Numbered from the stretch's first letter, positions 22,419 through 35,264 are shown. The stretch is DNA of 64,000 bases from Mytilus galloprovincialis (GCF_965363235.1 NC_134841.1:64606422-64670421), one strand, 5' to 3'. Numbers and translations: made by a program. Notes: a model not told the origin generated them from the sequence alone.

Positions 22419-23640
22419 TATGTTCTGGAACATAAACATGATTAACAAGCATTCGACAGGATGTCATGCTAAAATCCCTTAATATTAGTACTAAATTTTG
22501 AGTATATATATGTAAATCCACAGGCTACTTACTGAAATTAAAGAGGATACAATTTAGAGGAAGGACTGGACAGATGAATGCACAAACACTATTAAAACAG
22601 AGCATAAAACTTACCAAAAACAAGATGTTTTACATTTATCCTTCAGAAGCAGGAAAATTGAAAGTTTTTCTTTCTTTCTCTGCTGTCCATGGTATAAACT
22701 TTAAATTCATTCATGCAAAATATGAAAATCTGCAAAAGTAGGACCTTGAACCTCAGCTTATCCACATTTTTACTTTTGAGCTGCATATTTTTTTTTCTTT
22801 TCATCTTGCTGACAATCTACATGATCTAAACATAAAAAATGATAAAAACATAATTCTAGATTAACTTTGTGTTTTTATTTTTGTTGATACAAATGTACAA
22901 ACAATTTTTCCCAGCTTAAAAGGAAAACATCATCACAAAAAAGGAGGTCATACTAACCTCCTAAATATTTAAACAAACCAAAATAATTACTTGATTAAGA
23001 TCTTGTCATAAATTAATAGCATTGATACTCTTATTTTTGAAGACCATATATATATATATATATATATATGTCTTTTGCATACTTATATTCCTTTGTACAA
23101 CAGTATGCATATTAAGATTGATTCCGAGGACTTAAATGTTAAATTAGCATGATTAATTTTACAGTTTCTCAGCTCCATGTGTACAATATGAGAGTATCTT
23201 GCAATACTGTATATTCTGATATTCAGAACATATTGTGAGGTTTTTATTAATGCAAATGAGAGCTGTATATCATTCTCATTTCTGAGACATATTTATGAGC
23301 TGAAGACCAGTGCCAAAATTTCCTCACTGCATTGAAGACCCATAGGTGACCTTCGGTCGTTGTCTGCTCTTTGGTTGTCACTTGTGTTGTTGTCTCTTTG
23401 ACAAATTCCCAGTTTCTACTTCCCATTTTATAACATGTATGCAGATTTTTCGTAAATTACAATAATCAATCACGCAATTCTGTCCATTATTTATTTGTTA
23501 TTGAAAATAAGCAAAAATAAATGCACACAAAATTTAACATTTTGTTAATAAAGGCTTTTTTTTAAATTCAAAACAGTTGACTACACCGTTAATTTCCTTG
23601 TTTGATTTATTTCATATTTTTAAAGCCTTAATAGCTAGCT
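22419..23640. other. Interior of element 1, no gene; TA microsatellite and bivalve repeat fragment
   Basis: A short (TA)n lies at about 23047-23070. At 23300-23432 GAAGACCCATAGGTGACCTT and GGTCGTTGTCTGCTCTTTGG match a phrase I know as a common bivalve dispersed repeat; its limits are unclear. Confidence 0.5.
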
Positions 23641-23644
23641 ACAT

Positions 23645-23830
23645 GGTATGCCTGGATGGATCCAGCCATTTTATAAAGGGGGTTCCCTGTTCCCAACCCA
23701 AGATTTAGGAGGGGTGGTTCCAACTATATGTTCCCATTCAAATGCATTCAGTGTCCAAAAAAAAAGGAGGGGTTCCAAGTTGAACTACCAACCCCTAGAA
23801 TCCTCCCCCTGTGATCTGGATTTTTTTTCA
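23645..23830. mobile_element. Small MITE of the GGNGGATCC family
   Basis: TGGATGGATCCAGCC begins a stretch with GGGTTCCCTGTTCCCAACCC and CCAACTATATGTTCCCATTC, the same core as in 42380-42532 and 16114-16231. The right end (CCTCCCCCTGTGATCTGG) is degenerate and its limits are approximate. Confidence 0.5.
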
Positions 23831-24470
23831 CTTAACCACTGGGGATCTCAACCATTTAAAAGTTTTTCAAACATGTGAGGGTGGGGGTGACCCCCCATGG
23901 ACTCTCCCTATATTTCATTTGATGTGTTTTATTGTTCCATACAAGAATATGTATGGTTTAGGGGTGGGGATCTTGACCGTTTACAAGATAATAGCACATT
24001 CTCAAATTGAACGGGACGGGGTGTCCCCCAGGGACTTCCTTTTAATTTTAATTGATTTGTTTTATCGTCCCATTCAAGAATATATATGGTTTAGGGGTGG
24101 GGATCTGGACCGTTTACAAGATAATAGCACATTCTCAAATTGAACGGGGATGGGTGACCCCCAGGGACTAACCTTTAATTTTAATTGATTTGTTTTATAG
24201 TCCCATTCAAGAATATATATTGTTTAGGGGTGGGGATCAAAACCGTTTACAAGATAATAGCACATTCTCAAATTGAATGGGGTGGGGTGACCCCCCAGGG
24301 ACTTCCCTTTAATTTTAATTGATTCATTTTATTGTCCCATTCAAGAATATATATGGTTTAGGGGTGGGGATCTAAACCGTTTACAAGATAATAGCATATT
24401 CTCAAATTGAAAGGGGGTGGGGATTACCCCCGAGGGACTCACCCTCCCTTCTTTCTTCCCCAAAAATACC
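23830..24470 (+). repeat. 133-bp tandem repeat, about 4-5 units
   Basis: ACCGTTTACAAGATAATAGC recurs at about 23976, 24109, 24241 and 24376. Each unit also carries GGTTTAGGGGTGGGGATC, CCCCCAGGGACT and AATTTTAATTGATTTGTTTT. A diverged version in the opposite orientation is found in element 2 at about 50460-50950. Confidence 0.85.
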
Positions 24471-25110
24471 TGATACCCCCCCCCCCCCTTTTTCCTCATT
24501 TCAATCACCCTGATATGATCTGATAGTTTTATCACTTACAATAGGAATTGGTTTAAATTCCCCAATTAATTCTAGTCGGTCAAATATATGAATAAATTGA
24601 TTTAAATTTCATTTTTCATAAAGAAGGACAAAAGTTTTCTATGGTTAATAGAACTTGATAGTTACTAATTTGGGAAGCTTTCAAATTCATAGCATGCCGG
24701 TGGCTGTGTTCAAAGTGCTGGGTTTTTTATCACCCTCGTTGTTTGCGGACTAACGATTTAGGCCTGTGGTGGATAATAGTGTGCGTGCATTAATTTTCTA
24801 TACCTTCTTAATTATTATTTTCAAATACTGACGGCAAGTGTTGTAATGTATCAGTGTCTTATTTGAGACCAACGTGCTATTTACATGTGCGATCGAAAAT
24901 GCAGGGGAAGGAAACTTGTCAATTGTGTTTATTTTTAATCCAAAATAAAATAAGCCGCCGTAAAATTAATCTTGGGTAAATTCCTCAAATTGATGCAAGA
25001 GGCTTCTTTTTTTTTAAGCTATATTTTTAATGACTTACACTTTTTACCATTATTCTCTTTCTTTCACTATTCTTTATTCCTTTTTTTCTTTGCCCGTTAT
25101 TCTCTATACC
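24471..25110. other. Interior of element 1, C-tract then AT-rich spacer
   Basis: No coding or repeat structure was recognised apart from a C-tract at about 24476-24488. Confidence 0.4.
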
Positions 25111-25118
25111 CTCTTATG

Positions 25119-26599
25119 AGGGGGGGCAAGGGGTTTAACTGTTATGCTGTTATGGGGCATTTTAATTCTTTGTTATCTGTTATTCTGAAAATATATTTAC
25201 TGTTAGCTGTTATTGTCTTATTCTTTGTTATCTGTTATAGGACTATTATCTATTTTGTTATCTGTTATTGTGAGAATCTATTTGCTGTTAACTGTTATTG
25301 AAAATTGGAATGTTAGCATTTTGACAGCCAATCTTCCGTCGAAATTGAAGATAATTGAAAATTGTGATTTGAATGGATAATAGTCTCATTGGCACGCTTA
25401 CCGCATCTTTTAACAATGTATATCTATTGGGGTCTTTCTACTGGTAATATCGGGTGGACCTGTATTTGCAGAAGAATTTCAGTAACATACATCACATAAA
25501 CATATAAAATCAATTGGACCCAGGACCATTCCAGTATATATTATTATTATCCTTTGTAATAAATTCCATTGTCTGTGAACATGTAGCAGTTTGTACAAAT
25601 TATAATTCACTTATTACTTGTACAATAACTTATAGTATGGATTTTGTTATATAAAAGGCATTGGTACTCCCTATAGATTTTTTTATTCAATGACCACATA
25701 ATAATCTTTATGTTGTACTATTACACCACTGTCCCTGATTTGGGGAGGATTGGACACCAACTAGCATGCTAAAGTTGACGCAGTCACATTCTGTATGTGC
25801 CTATTTCCAAGTCAGGAGCCTGGATTCAGTGGTTGTAGTTTGTTACTGTGTTACTAAGTTTCTCGTTCACTATTTTGTGGATAAATTAGGCAGTTAGTTT
25901 TCTCCTTTGAATTGTTTTACATTACTAAGTGGTGTGGGTTTGAATTATGGCTTTGGGAATTATACAACATCTTTTTCTTTTAGCATTTATATTATAAGTG
26001 CTACTCCCTCTCTTTTCATTTACATGAAAGAGAATCCTGATCACCATATTTTTAAAAGCTTTTTAGCTGCTTCACATGGCGAAAATCGAAGCTCAGAAAC
26101 CATTGATGCAAATACAGATGTGTCTTCAGTTTAATTTTTCGACAAATACCCTTTTTAAAATCCTTCAGCTTCTCCATTGCTGTACCCAAATTTTCCATAT
26201 ATTATAATTTTACATAAGATTTTCAAAAATTAAATAAAAAAATCTAAATCATTAAAAATTGATCCCTCAAATGCCCTAGATTAAAAATATCCCTATATCA
26301 AAAACAGAAACTAGTAATTTCGTTCAGAAAAATTCAACATCCAAGTTACGGAAAAAAAAATCAACCAAGGCAGAACTGCCTCAACGGCCGAAACGTCTTG
26401 TTTGCACAAATTTTTTAGGTCCATACCACAAGTTATATACTAAGATTTACGAGTCATCTACTGGATTGGTCTTTGACAGATTTATTTTCATATTTCATTA
26501 CTGTTATCTGTTATTATCCCTTTTCAATTCCTTGTTATCTGTTTTTCACCAAATCAATTCACTGTTTTGCTGTTATGGGGACCCCCCTTGCCCCCCCCT
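25119..26599. mobile_element. 1.48-kb MITE-like element with 8-bp duplication CTCTTATG
   Basis: The left end is AGGGGGGGCAAGGGG and the complement of the right end is AGGGGGGGGCAAGGGG. CTCTTATG lies directly outside both ends (25111-25118 and 26600-26607). Inside each end are repeated TGTTATCTGTTATT phrases. The interior includes a 75-codon frame (25907-26134) without recognised homology and a decayed bivalve repeat (AAGTCAGGAGCCTGG near 25812). An 8-bp duplication would fit a hAT-type element, but no transposase remains. Confidence 0.7.
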
Positions 26600-26607
26600 C
26601 TCTTATG

Positions 26608-28949
26608 ATCTTAGTTATGTGGACTTTCGGTGGTTTATTTTTTTAGTTCTGTGATAAGTCAATATTTCATGCAGGTTCATGAAATAATGGTTTTATGCAT
26701 ATCAGCCAAGATTGTGCGTGGAATTTTAATAAACAATTCAACACCACATGTTATGTGAATTTGATTAAAATCGATGAACATGAATTTGACAGCTAGTGAC
26801 CCTTTTACAGGTAAAATTCAATTAACAAATTCTGACCTACTGGCATTCAACACCAAATTACCTACTTGCTGTATATTGATAAATGTGATTGTAGGTCAAT
26901 ACCTCAACATCGTGAATACGCCATGTGAGGTGTTGGTTATGTGTGCTACGGGGTCACTGGTGGCGCCTTCAAAACAGAAAAAAAAATCCCAGTAAAAAAG
27001 TGTGGAATTTTGTTGTTGAAAATTTAAGTTGTAAATTCCCGAAAAATGTACTTAATTCCGTTCAACTGCTAACATGTAAGTTCGATAAGAAAATAGGATA
27101 AAAAGCATCCGAAAAATTTGTGATCAGTAATTGAAGAGCAATGGGTAAAAAAAACTGAAGAAGAAAAGTAAAAAGTAAAAGAAAGTCGTTGAATTAATTA
27201 TTTTACAATTGTTTAAATATATGAGAGAATGTTTTAGGCAAATTGTCTTTATTTACAAATAAATATATTTAAGTTCAGGAAATGATTTATTCTTCTGGCG
27301 GCTTCAAATATTTTTTTATCAATAACTTATACACAAGGAGACATGTTTTACTTTTGACAGCATGAACCGCAGTTAATTAGTAAACACAAATTAAGACACA
27401 AAATCGTTTACAAATAAATTTTATAGAAGGAAAAAAAGGGGGGGGGTAATACGCTCACATACTTCTAAAAAGATTTGCATATGAAAGCTGTCTAAAGATA
27501 ATTTTAAATTATTTCAGGAGTTTTGAAAAAAGAATATATATATAGAGTTTAATTTTCGACGTCTATACTGTTACAAAAAAAGGTGATTCTTTTTAAAGAT
27601 TTGGTACTTCAGTTTCGACTCAAAATTTCTTTTTGAATTGATAGATGGCAAACTATTTAGGATAAGATTGTATCTGTTCTTTAAGTATTTATGGTGATAT
27701 TGGCGACAAGTTTCATTATATTATAGCAAGGGCTTGTATAATGATGGAAAATTGTATGTTGCAAAAGGAAAATAATATAAAGTAAACTTAGAGAAATAAA
27801 CTTATAAATAAAATAAAATTGAATTATATTGCATTGCTCAAGCTCTAAGACAAAGTAGGTGACGTAAGATTAAGTTATAAATAGTTTGTCTTTTTGTAAA
27901 TAGCATATAGTTAATCTGAATTCTAGAGGTCTTTTGATCATAGCTATTAATCTGACGTTGAGAAATAAATTAAATAAACTGTCATCTTTTAAAAGAATAA
28001 AAATGTTTGTAATTTGCCGTAGGAAAATAACCCTAAAGTGTTTCTATTGTTCACTTAATAATTCTGTTAAGTAAGTAAAGATTTTGATAATCCTTTAATT
28101 GATTTTACATAACTAAATACAATATATGTCAATCAAATAAATCTATAACATAAAAAGAGAATAGTTGACCAATAAAAAGTAACTTTAGAAAATTCAAAAT
28201 TGACGCTAAAATTTCATAGGTGAATAAAATAATTCCAATCAGCACGTGATGTTGGGGTTAAAAAGGGAAGACCGCAATCTCCCAACATCACATATCACAC
28301 TTAAATGTAGATAGCTGTTTGGAATAAATAATTGAAACATCATTGTATTTTATTCACCAGGTATGTAAATTGTTAAAGTATAAACTATTTCAAATAAATT
28401 TTAAAGTAAGAATTTATCTTCTGATCTAATAACTTAGTTTCGTATTTAAAACTTAACTTAAATTCATAAAAGATTTTCATTACATGTATACGTTTTGTCA
28501 AGGGTTGGTTCATTACCGACCGTGCAAGGGCTGTATAGCCAGTCAAGGTCGTTAAAAACTTCCATTTGTTGATTCATGCAATATTGAAATTATGATTACT
28601 CAATGCGCAGTTACTAGTTACTGAAGTTGATATTAGCTACTTTTCTTCTTTATTTCATATAATTGATTTTTTGATTTTTTTTCTTCAAAAAATTTGTGGT
28701 GTTGAAATAGGGAATAGACACAGATACCTAAGCACATTTAACAAAAGAAATTTTGTGTAATGTCATCAATCTGTATTACACGTAGACAGGATGTTCTCTA
28801 GAAACTTTACGTTATACACACCGGAGAGTACACGCACTGTCGTAATGGAAAATTGCTGTATGTTATAATTACCTGTAATCAGCTTTGCAACAAATCAGTT
28901 GACTGACCATGTCATTACAGTTCAAACAGATTTCCCTCAAATCAAAATG

Positions 28950-28950
<1 letters not shown>
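26608..28950. other. Interior of element 1, AT-rich, no gene
   Basis: No supported gene. A hairpin-forming pair, GTGATGTTGGG and CCCAACATCAC, spans about 28244-28292 with a roughly 25-base loop. Confidence 0.4.

Positions 28951-29031
<81 letters not shown>
28951..29031. repeat. (TA)n microsatellite, about 80 bp
   Basis: Uninterrupted alternating TA. Confidence 0.95.
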
Positions 29032-29034
<3 letters not shown>

Positions 29035-29229
29035 TTTTTATATCTTTAAAATTTAAAACTTTAAAAAGTACACTTTGACAAAATTATGAAATATAACGAA
29101 TTGAACAATTTAAAATAGTATTTTAACAAAATTCAAGATATATAATTTTACAATGATCCTAAAAATATCCAAACAAACGATAAATCTAATGATATGAACC
29201 TACGCAGTTTTATATTATAAGACTGACAC

Positions 29230-29542
29230 CACGGGGGGGGGGGGGGTCTCAATATGGGATTTTGGGTACAGGTGTGCAGCTGGGATTTTAAAAACACCCC
29301 CCATTCATATATTGAATAATTGTGAAATCCCTACCTATACATATATTTCACAGCGAAATCATAACCCATTCATATATTTATCAGCTCAAAATTTTCACAA
29401 TCGGTCAATTACTACCTATTGATATATTTCCTCGGTAAAATTGCACCCCATTGATATATTTGACGGATCAAAAAAGGGACCCATTCCAGCGGCATATATG
29501 TATATACCTTTATATAGGAAGAGACCCCCCCCCCCCCCCGTG
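29230..29542. mobile_element. 313-bp MITE-like element with homopolymer G/C ends
   Basis: The ends are CAC plus a G run then TCTC, and GAGA plus a C run then GTG. The interior consists of repeated CCCATTCATATATT and CCTATTGATATATTT phrases about 55-60 bases apart. No convincing target duplication. Confidence 0.55.
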
Positions 29543-30146
29543 ATTGACACACACCAGTTTGCTAACTCAGTGTGCTGGGCCAGGGTGCTGGGTGAGGTGT
29601 TGGAACTTGATATACATGTATCATTAAGTTACAGTTCTGTTAAGATTTGACTGCCTTTTTACAGGGAATTTCTATTCTTACAGTTTGTATATACTGTTCC
29701 TGGCTTAAAATGATTCTCTGCTCAGCAACTGGTGCGTAATTAGCATTTTTTTCACGTGATTTATTCAAATATCTTGTAGCAGTAAAAAACACAAATTAAT
29801 GTATTTTTCAAATAGCTTTATTCAGCTTTAAATAATTATAGCGAAAAACAGTGAACATGGGAAAATGAAATGTTTTTAGTAGCCTCATTATTAAATCTCC
29901 CGATGAGTGTGATCAAATAAAGAGGTTCTCCGACTCCGTAATACTTGGAAAATCTTATCTGATTCAGGATCAATTCATCGGTTACACTCCCCTATCACCA
30001 GTGATTCTTTGTTTTTAGCTGACATTCTGAAAAAAGGTGTGTAAGTGTTGACTCGCAATTTGCATGATTAATAACAGATATCGACTCGTTACCCGGACTA
30101 CTGCAAAAATAATTATTCAGTTTACTGATTTAGATGGAAGGTAAAC
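29543..30146. other. Interior of element 1, nothing recognised
   Basis: Frames are short and no repeat signature is visible. Confidence 0.4.
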
Positions 30147-30652
30147 GGACAGAAAGTCACAGGACAAAAAGTCACAGGACATGAAGTCACAAATTTGATA
30201 GGACAAAAAGTCACAAACAAATTGTTGACAATTGGTTTGAATATATATGAAAAAGATCTTGAAATATTTTCTTTTTATTACATATATTCATTTTTAATTT
30301 AAGGAAATTGCTCATAGAGCTTGATAAACACGATAAATGGAAATGTATTAGATTTTAATCTTGCAAAGGATATATTTATGGGGCCATATTTTATATTGGC
30401 AAATTGAAGCCATTTAAGTACCAAGCCACTTTGAAATTTTGTTTTCATAACAATTCTTTGATTATTATTGATATTTATTGAATAAATTTTAATTACTAAG
30501 TTGCTTCTTAAATAAAACTTCAAGAAAAATACAAAAAAAGTGTTTTCTTGTTCAAAGAAAAATAATCTCTAAACTGAATTGTGACTTTTTGTCTGTGACT
30601 TGTTGACCGTGACTTTTTGTCCTGTGACTTTTTGTCCTGTGACTTTCTGTCC
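30147..30652. mobile_element. 506-bp MITE with AGGACAAAAAGTCAC subterminal repeats
   Basis: The left end is GGACAGAAAGTCACAGGAC and the right end is its exact complement. Four 15-16-bp units of the type AGGACAAAAAGTCAC follow on the left and four on the right in inverted orientation. No coding capacity. A target duplication was not clear. Confidence 0.75.
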
Positions 30653-32627
30653 TACATTCAGATTGAATAGGGTTTGGTTGACCCTGTCTCCCTCTATCTG
30701 AGACTACTATCTCAGTGATGAACTTTATGTTTTATGTATTATGCTTGTCATATATATATGTTGGATAAAAGCTCTAGAGCTTATGTTGTATTTTATGTAT
30801 AACCAACTTTAAATAAATCTTTTTTGTTAGCCCATAACAACTAACAAGTAAGATTTAGGTTTCTTCTTTTTGTAATACAAACAATTATTACACCTTGAAA
30901 GGATTTTTTTTTACTATGACGGCATCCAAGAAAAAAGTTGAAATAGCTAGACACTAACTTTATATTGGACCCTAGTAGCTTTATATGTGCTTGTGGTTGC
31001 AAATGTAAATGCATGGATGCCTGCTACACTGTAGAATACATAACAAGGAAGCTTTGCTTTGCTCTTCATGGAGTACGAACTCGTCTTCATAATTAAAAAC
31101 CTTCCGCCAAGCAAGCGTAAGGGTCTTTGACAGTAACCAACACTTATCTCACGAGGCGTACCTAGTATGTCTTTTTAGGTATATATATATATATATATAT
31201 AAACATTTATTCGTCATTGTGCAAAGTGCTCCTTTGAAGGAGGGATTTTCTAAACCAGAACAGAACAGAATAGCCATGCAAGACTTTATTATCATTTGGA
31301 CTAATATTATGGCACATTTTGTCTTACCACAGGGATTTTTTCTTGGTTTTGTCATTTTATCAGATATTATAAGCATAGGTCTACTTGTTGTACAAAATGA
31401 ATGTAAGGTGTCATATAAAAAAAGAAGATATCTTTTTGCCAAGGTTAATTTTACTAAGACCTCATTTTCATAAAACAATGATAATATTAAACAGCAAGAA
31501 TGAGAATCAAGTCAAAGTTATATACAAATGAGGCAAAATTTTCAGTTGCCTACTTTTTATGTATTAGTAGTTATTTTTGTCATTAAATGATATTGTTTAC
31601 CCTTTTATGTGTAGGGCAAGAATATTAAAGATATAAAAGGGAAACTATAAACAGAAGAAATTATCAACAAAAATAGATTTACAAAGGTCAACAAAGCCTA
31701 AATGGTAAGTCCACTGTTGAAAAAAGTTTTAGCCCTTGAGTAATGATTAAATATTTATTAAAATAAGATGTGGTACGATAAATGAGAAAACTATCCATCA
31801 GAGTTCAATTAAGTGGATGTAAGCATTGTAATTACTTATTAGAGGCCAATGATGACCTGTTAGTAATGAAAAAACTCATACCCTATGACATGATATAGTA
31901 ATCTATAAAAGACAACGCTAACAAAATTTGAAACAAAGCATCAATTCAAACTTCAAATATACCAGACTAATTTATAAAAAAACAAAATATTATGAAAAAC
32001 AAAAATGACGGATATGAACCAACATCAACCACTGAACTATGTACAAGCTCCTGATATTGGACAGGCATAATATGGCTGGGTTGATATAAAAATAAGAAGC
32101 AGTATGATTTCAAATAAGACTTTTCTCCAATAGAGATAAAATGACATTTAACAATGTTTAAGGAGGCTCGAGGGTATAAAAATTTCAGAAAAATATTAAA
32201 TATTTTTTTTTCATAACTAATTTTATTTATAACTTTATTAGTTTTTACTTTTTCATATGGTACAGAAATCATTCTAAAAAATCAATTCGTTTTGGCCCCA
32301 TACAACTTTTAAAATGTATATATCATTGAAAAAGCTCCAAATTATCTCCCTTTGGTGCAGAAATGCCATTTTTTGGCATGAAAATTGTAATATCTTTTTT
32401 AGCTCATCAGTGACCTATATTTTTTATTATCATTTTCAACTAACTTTACTTAAACTAAACTATTGTAAAATTTAAGCGATTTCTGTAATTAAGTTCTTTT
32501 TTCATTTCAAAATTACCTCTATTTATCCTATTAGTTAAACAGAAAAAAAAGTACATTTACAAAAATGTATATATATGCTTCTTTCAAAGGCGGATTGTGA
32601 GTGTGATTAAATGGTGTCCCCATTTTT
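30653..32627. other. Interior of element 1, decayed repeat, no gene
   Basis: A very decayed plus-strand copy of the dispersed mussel repeat is traceable from about 31765 (GATGTGGTACGATAAATGAG) to about 32085 (AAGCTCCTGATATTGGACAG). A short (TA)n is at about 31183-31201. Overlapping frames on both strands at 31149-31478 show no family resemblance. Confidence 0.5.
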
Positions 32628-32630
32628 AGC

Positions 32631-33914
32631 TCACCTGGCCCAAAGGGCCAAGTGAGCTTTTCTCATCACTTGGCGTCCGGCGTCGTCCGGCGTCGTCCGT
32701 CGTCGTTAACTTTTACAAAAATCTTCTCCTCTGAGGCCAAATTGAACCAAACTTGACCACAATCATCATTGGGGTATCTAATTTAAAAAATGTGTGGCGT
32801 GACCCGGTCAACCAACCAAGATGGCCGCCTCGGCTAAAAATAGAACATAGGGGTAAAATGCAGTTTTTGGCTTATAACTCAAAAACCAAAGCATTTAGAG
32901 CAAATCTGACAGGGGGTAAAAATGTTTATCAGGTCAAGATCTATCTGCCCTGAAATTTTTCAGATGAATCGGCCAATCGGTTGTTGGGTTGCTGCCCCTG
33001 AATTGGTAATTTTGAGGAAATTTTGCTGTTTTTGGTTATTATCTTGAATATTATTATAGATAGAGATAAACTGTAAACAGCAATAATGTTCAGCAAAGTA
33101 AGATCTATAAATAAGTCAACATGACAAAAATGGTCAGTTGACCCGTTTAGGTGTTATTGCCCTTTATACTCAATTTTTAACCATTTTTCGTAAATTAAAG
33201 TAATCTTTTACAAAAATCTTCTCCTCTGAAACTACTAGGCCAAATTAATCCAAACTTGGCCACAATCATCTTTGGGGTATCTTGTTTAAAAAATGTGTGG
33301 CGTGACCTGGTTAACCAACCAAGATGGCCGCCACGGCTAAAAATAGAACATAGGGGTAAAATGCAGTTTTTGGCTTATAACTATGAAACCAAAGCATTTA
33401 GAGCAAATCTGACAAGAAGTTAAATTGTTAACCAAGTCAATATCTATCTGCCCTGAATTTTTCAGATGAATTGGACAACTGGTTGTTGGGTTGCTGCCCT
33501 CCAATTGGTAATTTTTAAAGAAATTTTGCCGTTTTTGGTTATCTTGAATACTATTATAGATAGCGATAAACTGTAAACAGCAATAATGTTCAGCAAAGTA
33601 AGATCTACAAATAAGTCAACATGTCCTAAATGGTCAATTGGCCCCTTAAGGAGTTATTGCCCTTTATAGTCAATTTTTAACAATTTTCATTAATTTGGTA
33701 AATTTATGTAAATTTTTACCAAATATAGTTCTCTGTTACTAATGGGCAAAGTTCATTATAGATATAATTGTAAGAAGCAAAATTGTTCAGTAAAGTAAGA
33801 ACTTCAAACACATCACCATCACCAAAATACAATTTTGTCATGAATCCATTTGTGTCCTTTGTTTAATATGCACATAGACCAAGGTGAGCGACACAGGCTC
33901 TTTAGAGCCTCTAG
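32631..33914 (+). mobile_element. Helitron-like bivalve repeat with two roughly 498-bp units
   Basis: The element starts near AGCTCACCTGGCCC, which folds with GGGCCAAGTGAGCT into a hairpin. It ends with the hairpin AGGCTCTTTAGAGCCT immediately followed by CTAG and T, as at a Helitron 3' end. A TC lies at 32631, but the base before it is C rather than the A expected for canonical A-T insertion. The body is two tandem copies (AAAATCTTCTCCTCTGA at about 32717 and 33215) with CCAAGATGGCCGCC phrases. I recognise this as an abundant bivalve repeat. Non-coding. Confidence 0.6.
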
Positions 33915-35264
33915 TTTTAATTTAATTTTTCTATTTTTCTATAAAGTATAAGATAAAGTTCATTTATAGAAAAATATAGCGTAACCCTATATTACATGTA
34001 TTAAGAAAAAAATTGATTGAAACCTGTGAGCCCCCTTAATTTAACAAAAATAGTTCACTGTACAGCCTTTGACAATGAGCAAACGCTATACTGGACAGTG
34101 GTTTTAATAACAGCACAACATTTGAACAAATTGTAAAAATTTGTTGCAATGGGCTTAACTCAAAAGACTGCAACAAGGAACCAAACAATAACCAGTAATA
34201 TGTAAATCATAGACACAAAGCACTGAAATAAGAGTACTAACAATAGATATTTAAATGAAAGTTTATTAAAATGTTCATAAACATGATAAAATAGTCATTT
34301 TATTGCTGTATTTCTCTTCACTGATAATTTTTGAGTTTTGTGTATTTGTAGGTCAGACATCTCGGTTTTCATGGTCATCATTCAACAGATCAATACTGAA
34401 CAGAAAACTTGGAAGATGATATTTTTAACAGTGCGACTTTTTTTATTAATTTGAAATGGAATGTTTTTTTCTACATTTAATAGAAAAAGGAAATTTCAAC
34501 ATAATGACTATAAACAAAAAGGAGTCATATCATCATGATCATAGATGCTCAAGAACTTGATCTTGTAAATGCAACAATGTAATTATCAATTGAAAGAAGG
34601 AACGAATGAAAAAAATATTAGTATGTTGTTGTCCAAATAAACCTGCTTTGTCTTCTCATTTGAATCGCTCCATCCAATAAAGATGTACCAAGGAGGATCT
34701 TTGAAGAACAGATTGAAAAATGTTTTGTCTAAGAATTGCAGGAATATTCTAGTGGATGAAATAATTTATTGACTTGACTCTTATATAGTGGACTGAATAA
34801 TTGTACATAGCAAGCAGCGAAAAAGAAAACTAAAACTTTAACACAAAAAGTGTTTAAATTATAAATTTGCAAATATAAGCATAATATTATGTACACCACA
34901 AAGGTATATAATTCAAATTGTTTGCATATTCAATCATGTATTGCAATGAAACTATAACAAAGAAAACCTTACTTCATGAAAAGAGTAAACTATTCAGTCA
35001 GAATATGAAATATTTTTTTCAGTTCTATTTTTCATTATAAAATAAACAAGACAAAGATTTCAAAACAATATTTTTTCATTTATTTAAACATGTCATCATT
35101 TTGTTTCAGTGAAAGAACTTTACTCTTTGACCTTAAATTTTATTATACATTCCAAAATCAGAATTATAATCTTTATTGTCATATTAACAAATAAAAAACA
35201 TGTTTGTGACAAAATGAAAAAAAATTTAATAAAATATAAAAAAACTTGTATACATTTAAAACTT
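33915..35264. other. Interior of element 1, AT-rich, no gene
   Basis: No repeats or coding frames of note up to the inner edge of the right arm. Confidence 0.4.

Noticed and set aside
23811-24143. 110-residue frame
   Set aside because: It spans the 133-bp tandem repeat and repeats itself; it is not a protein gene.
31149-31478. Overlapping frames on both strands near 31.3 kb
   Set aside because: No recognisable domain, no splice context, AT-rich composition and neighbouring (TA)n suggest chance.
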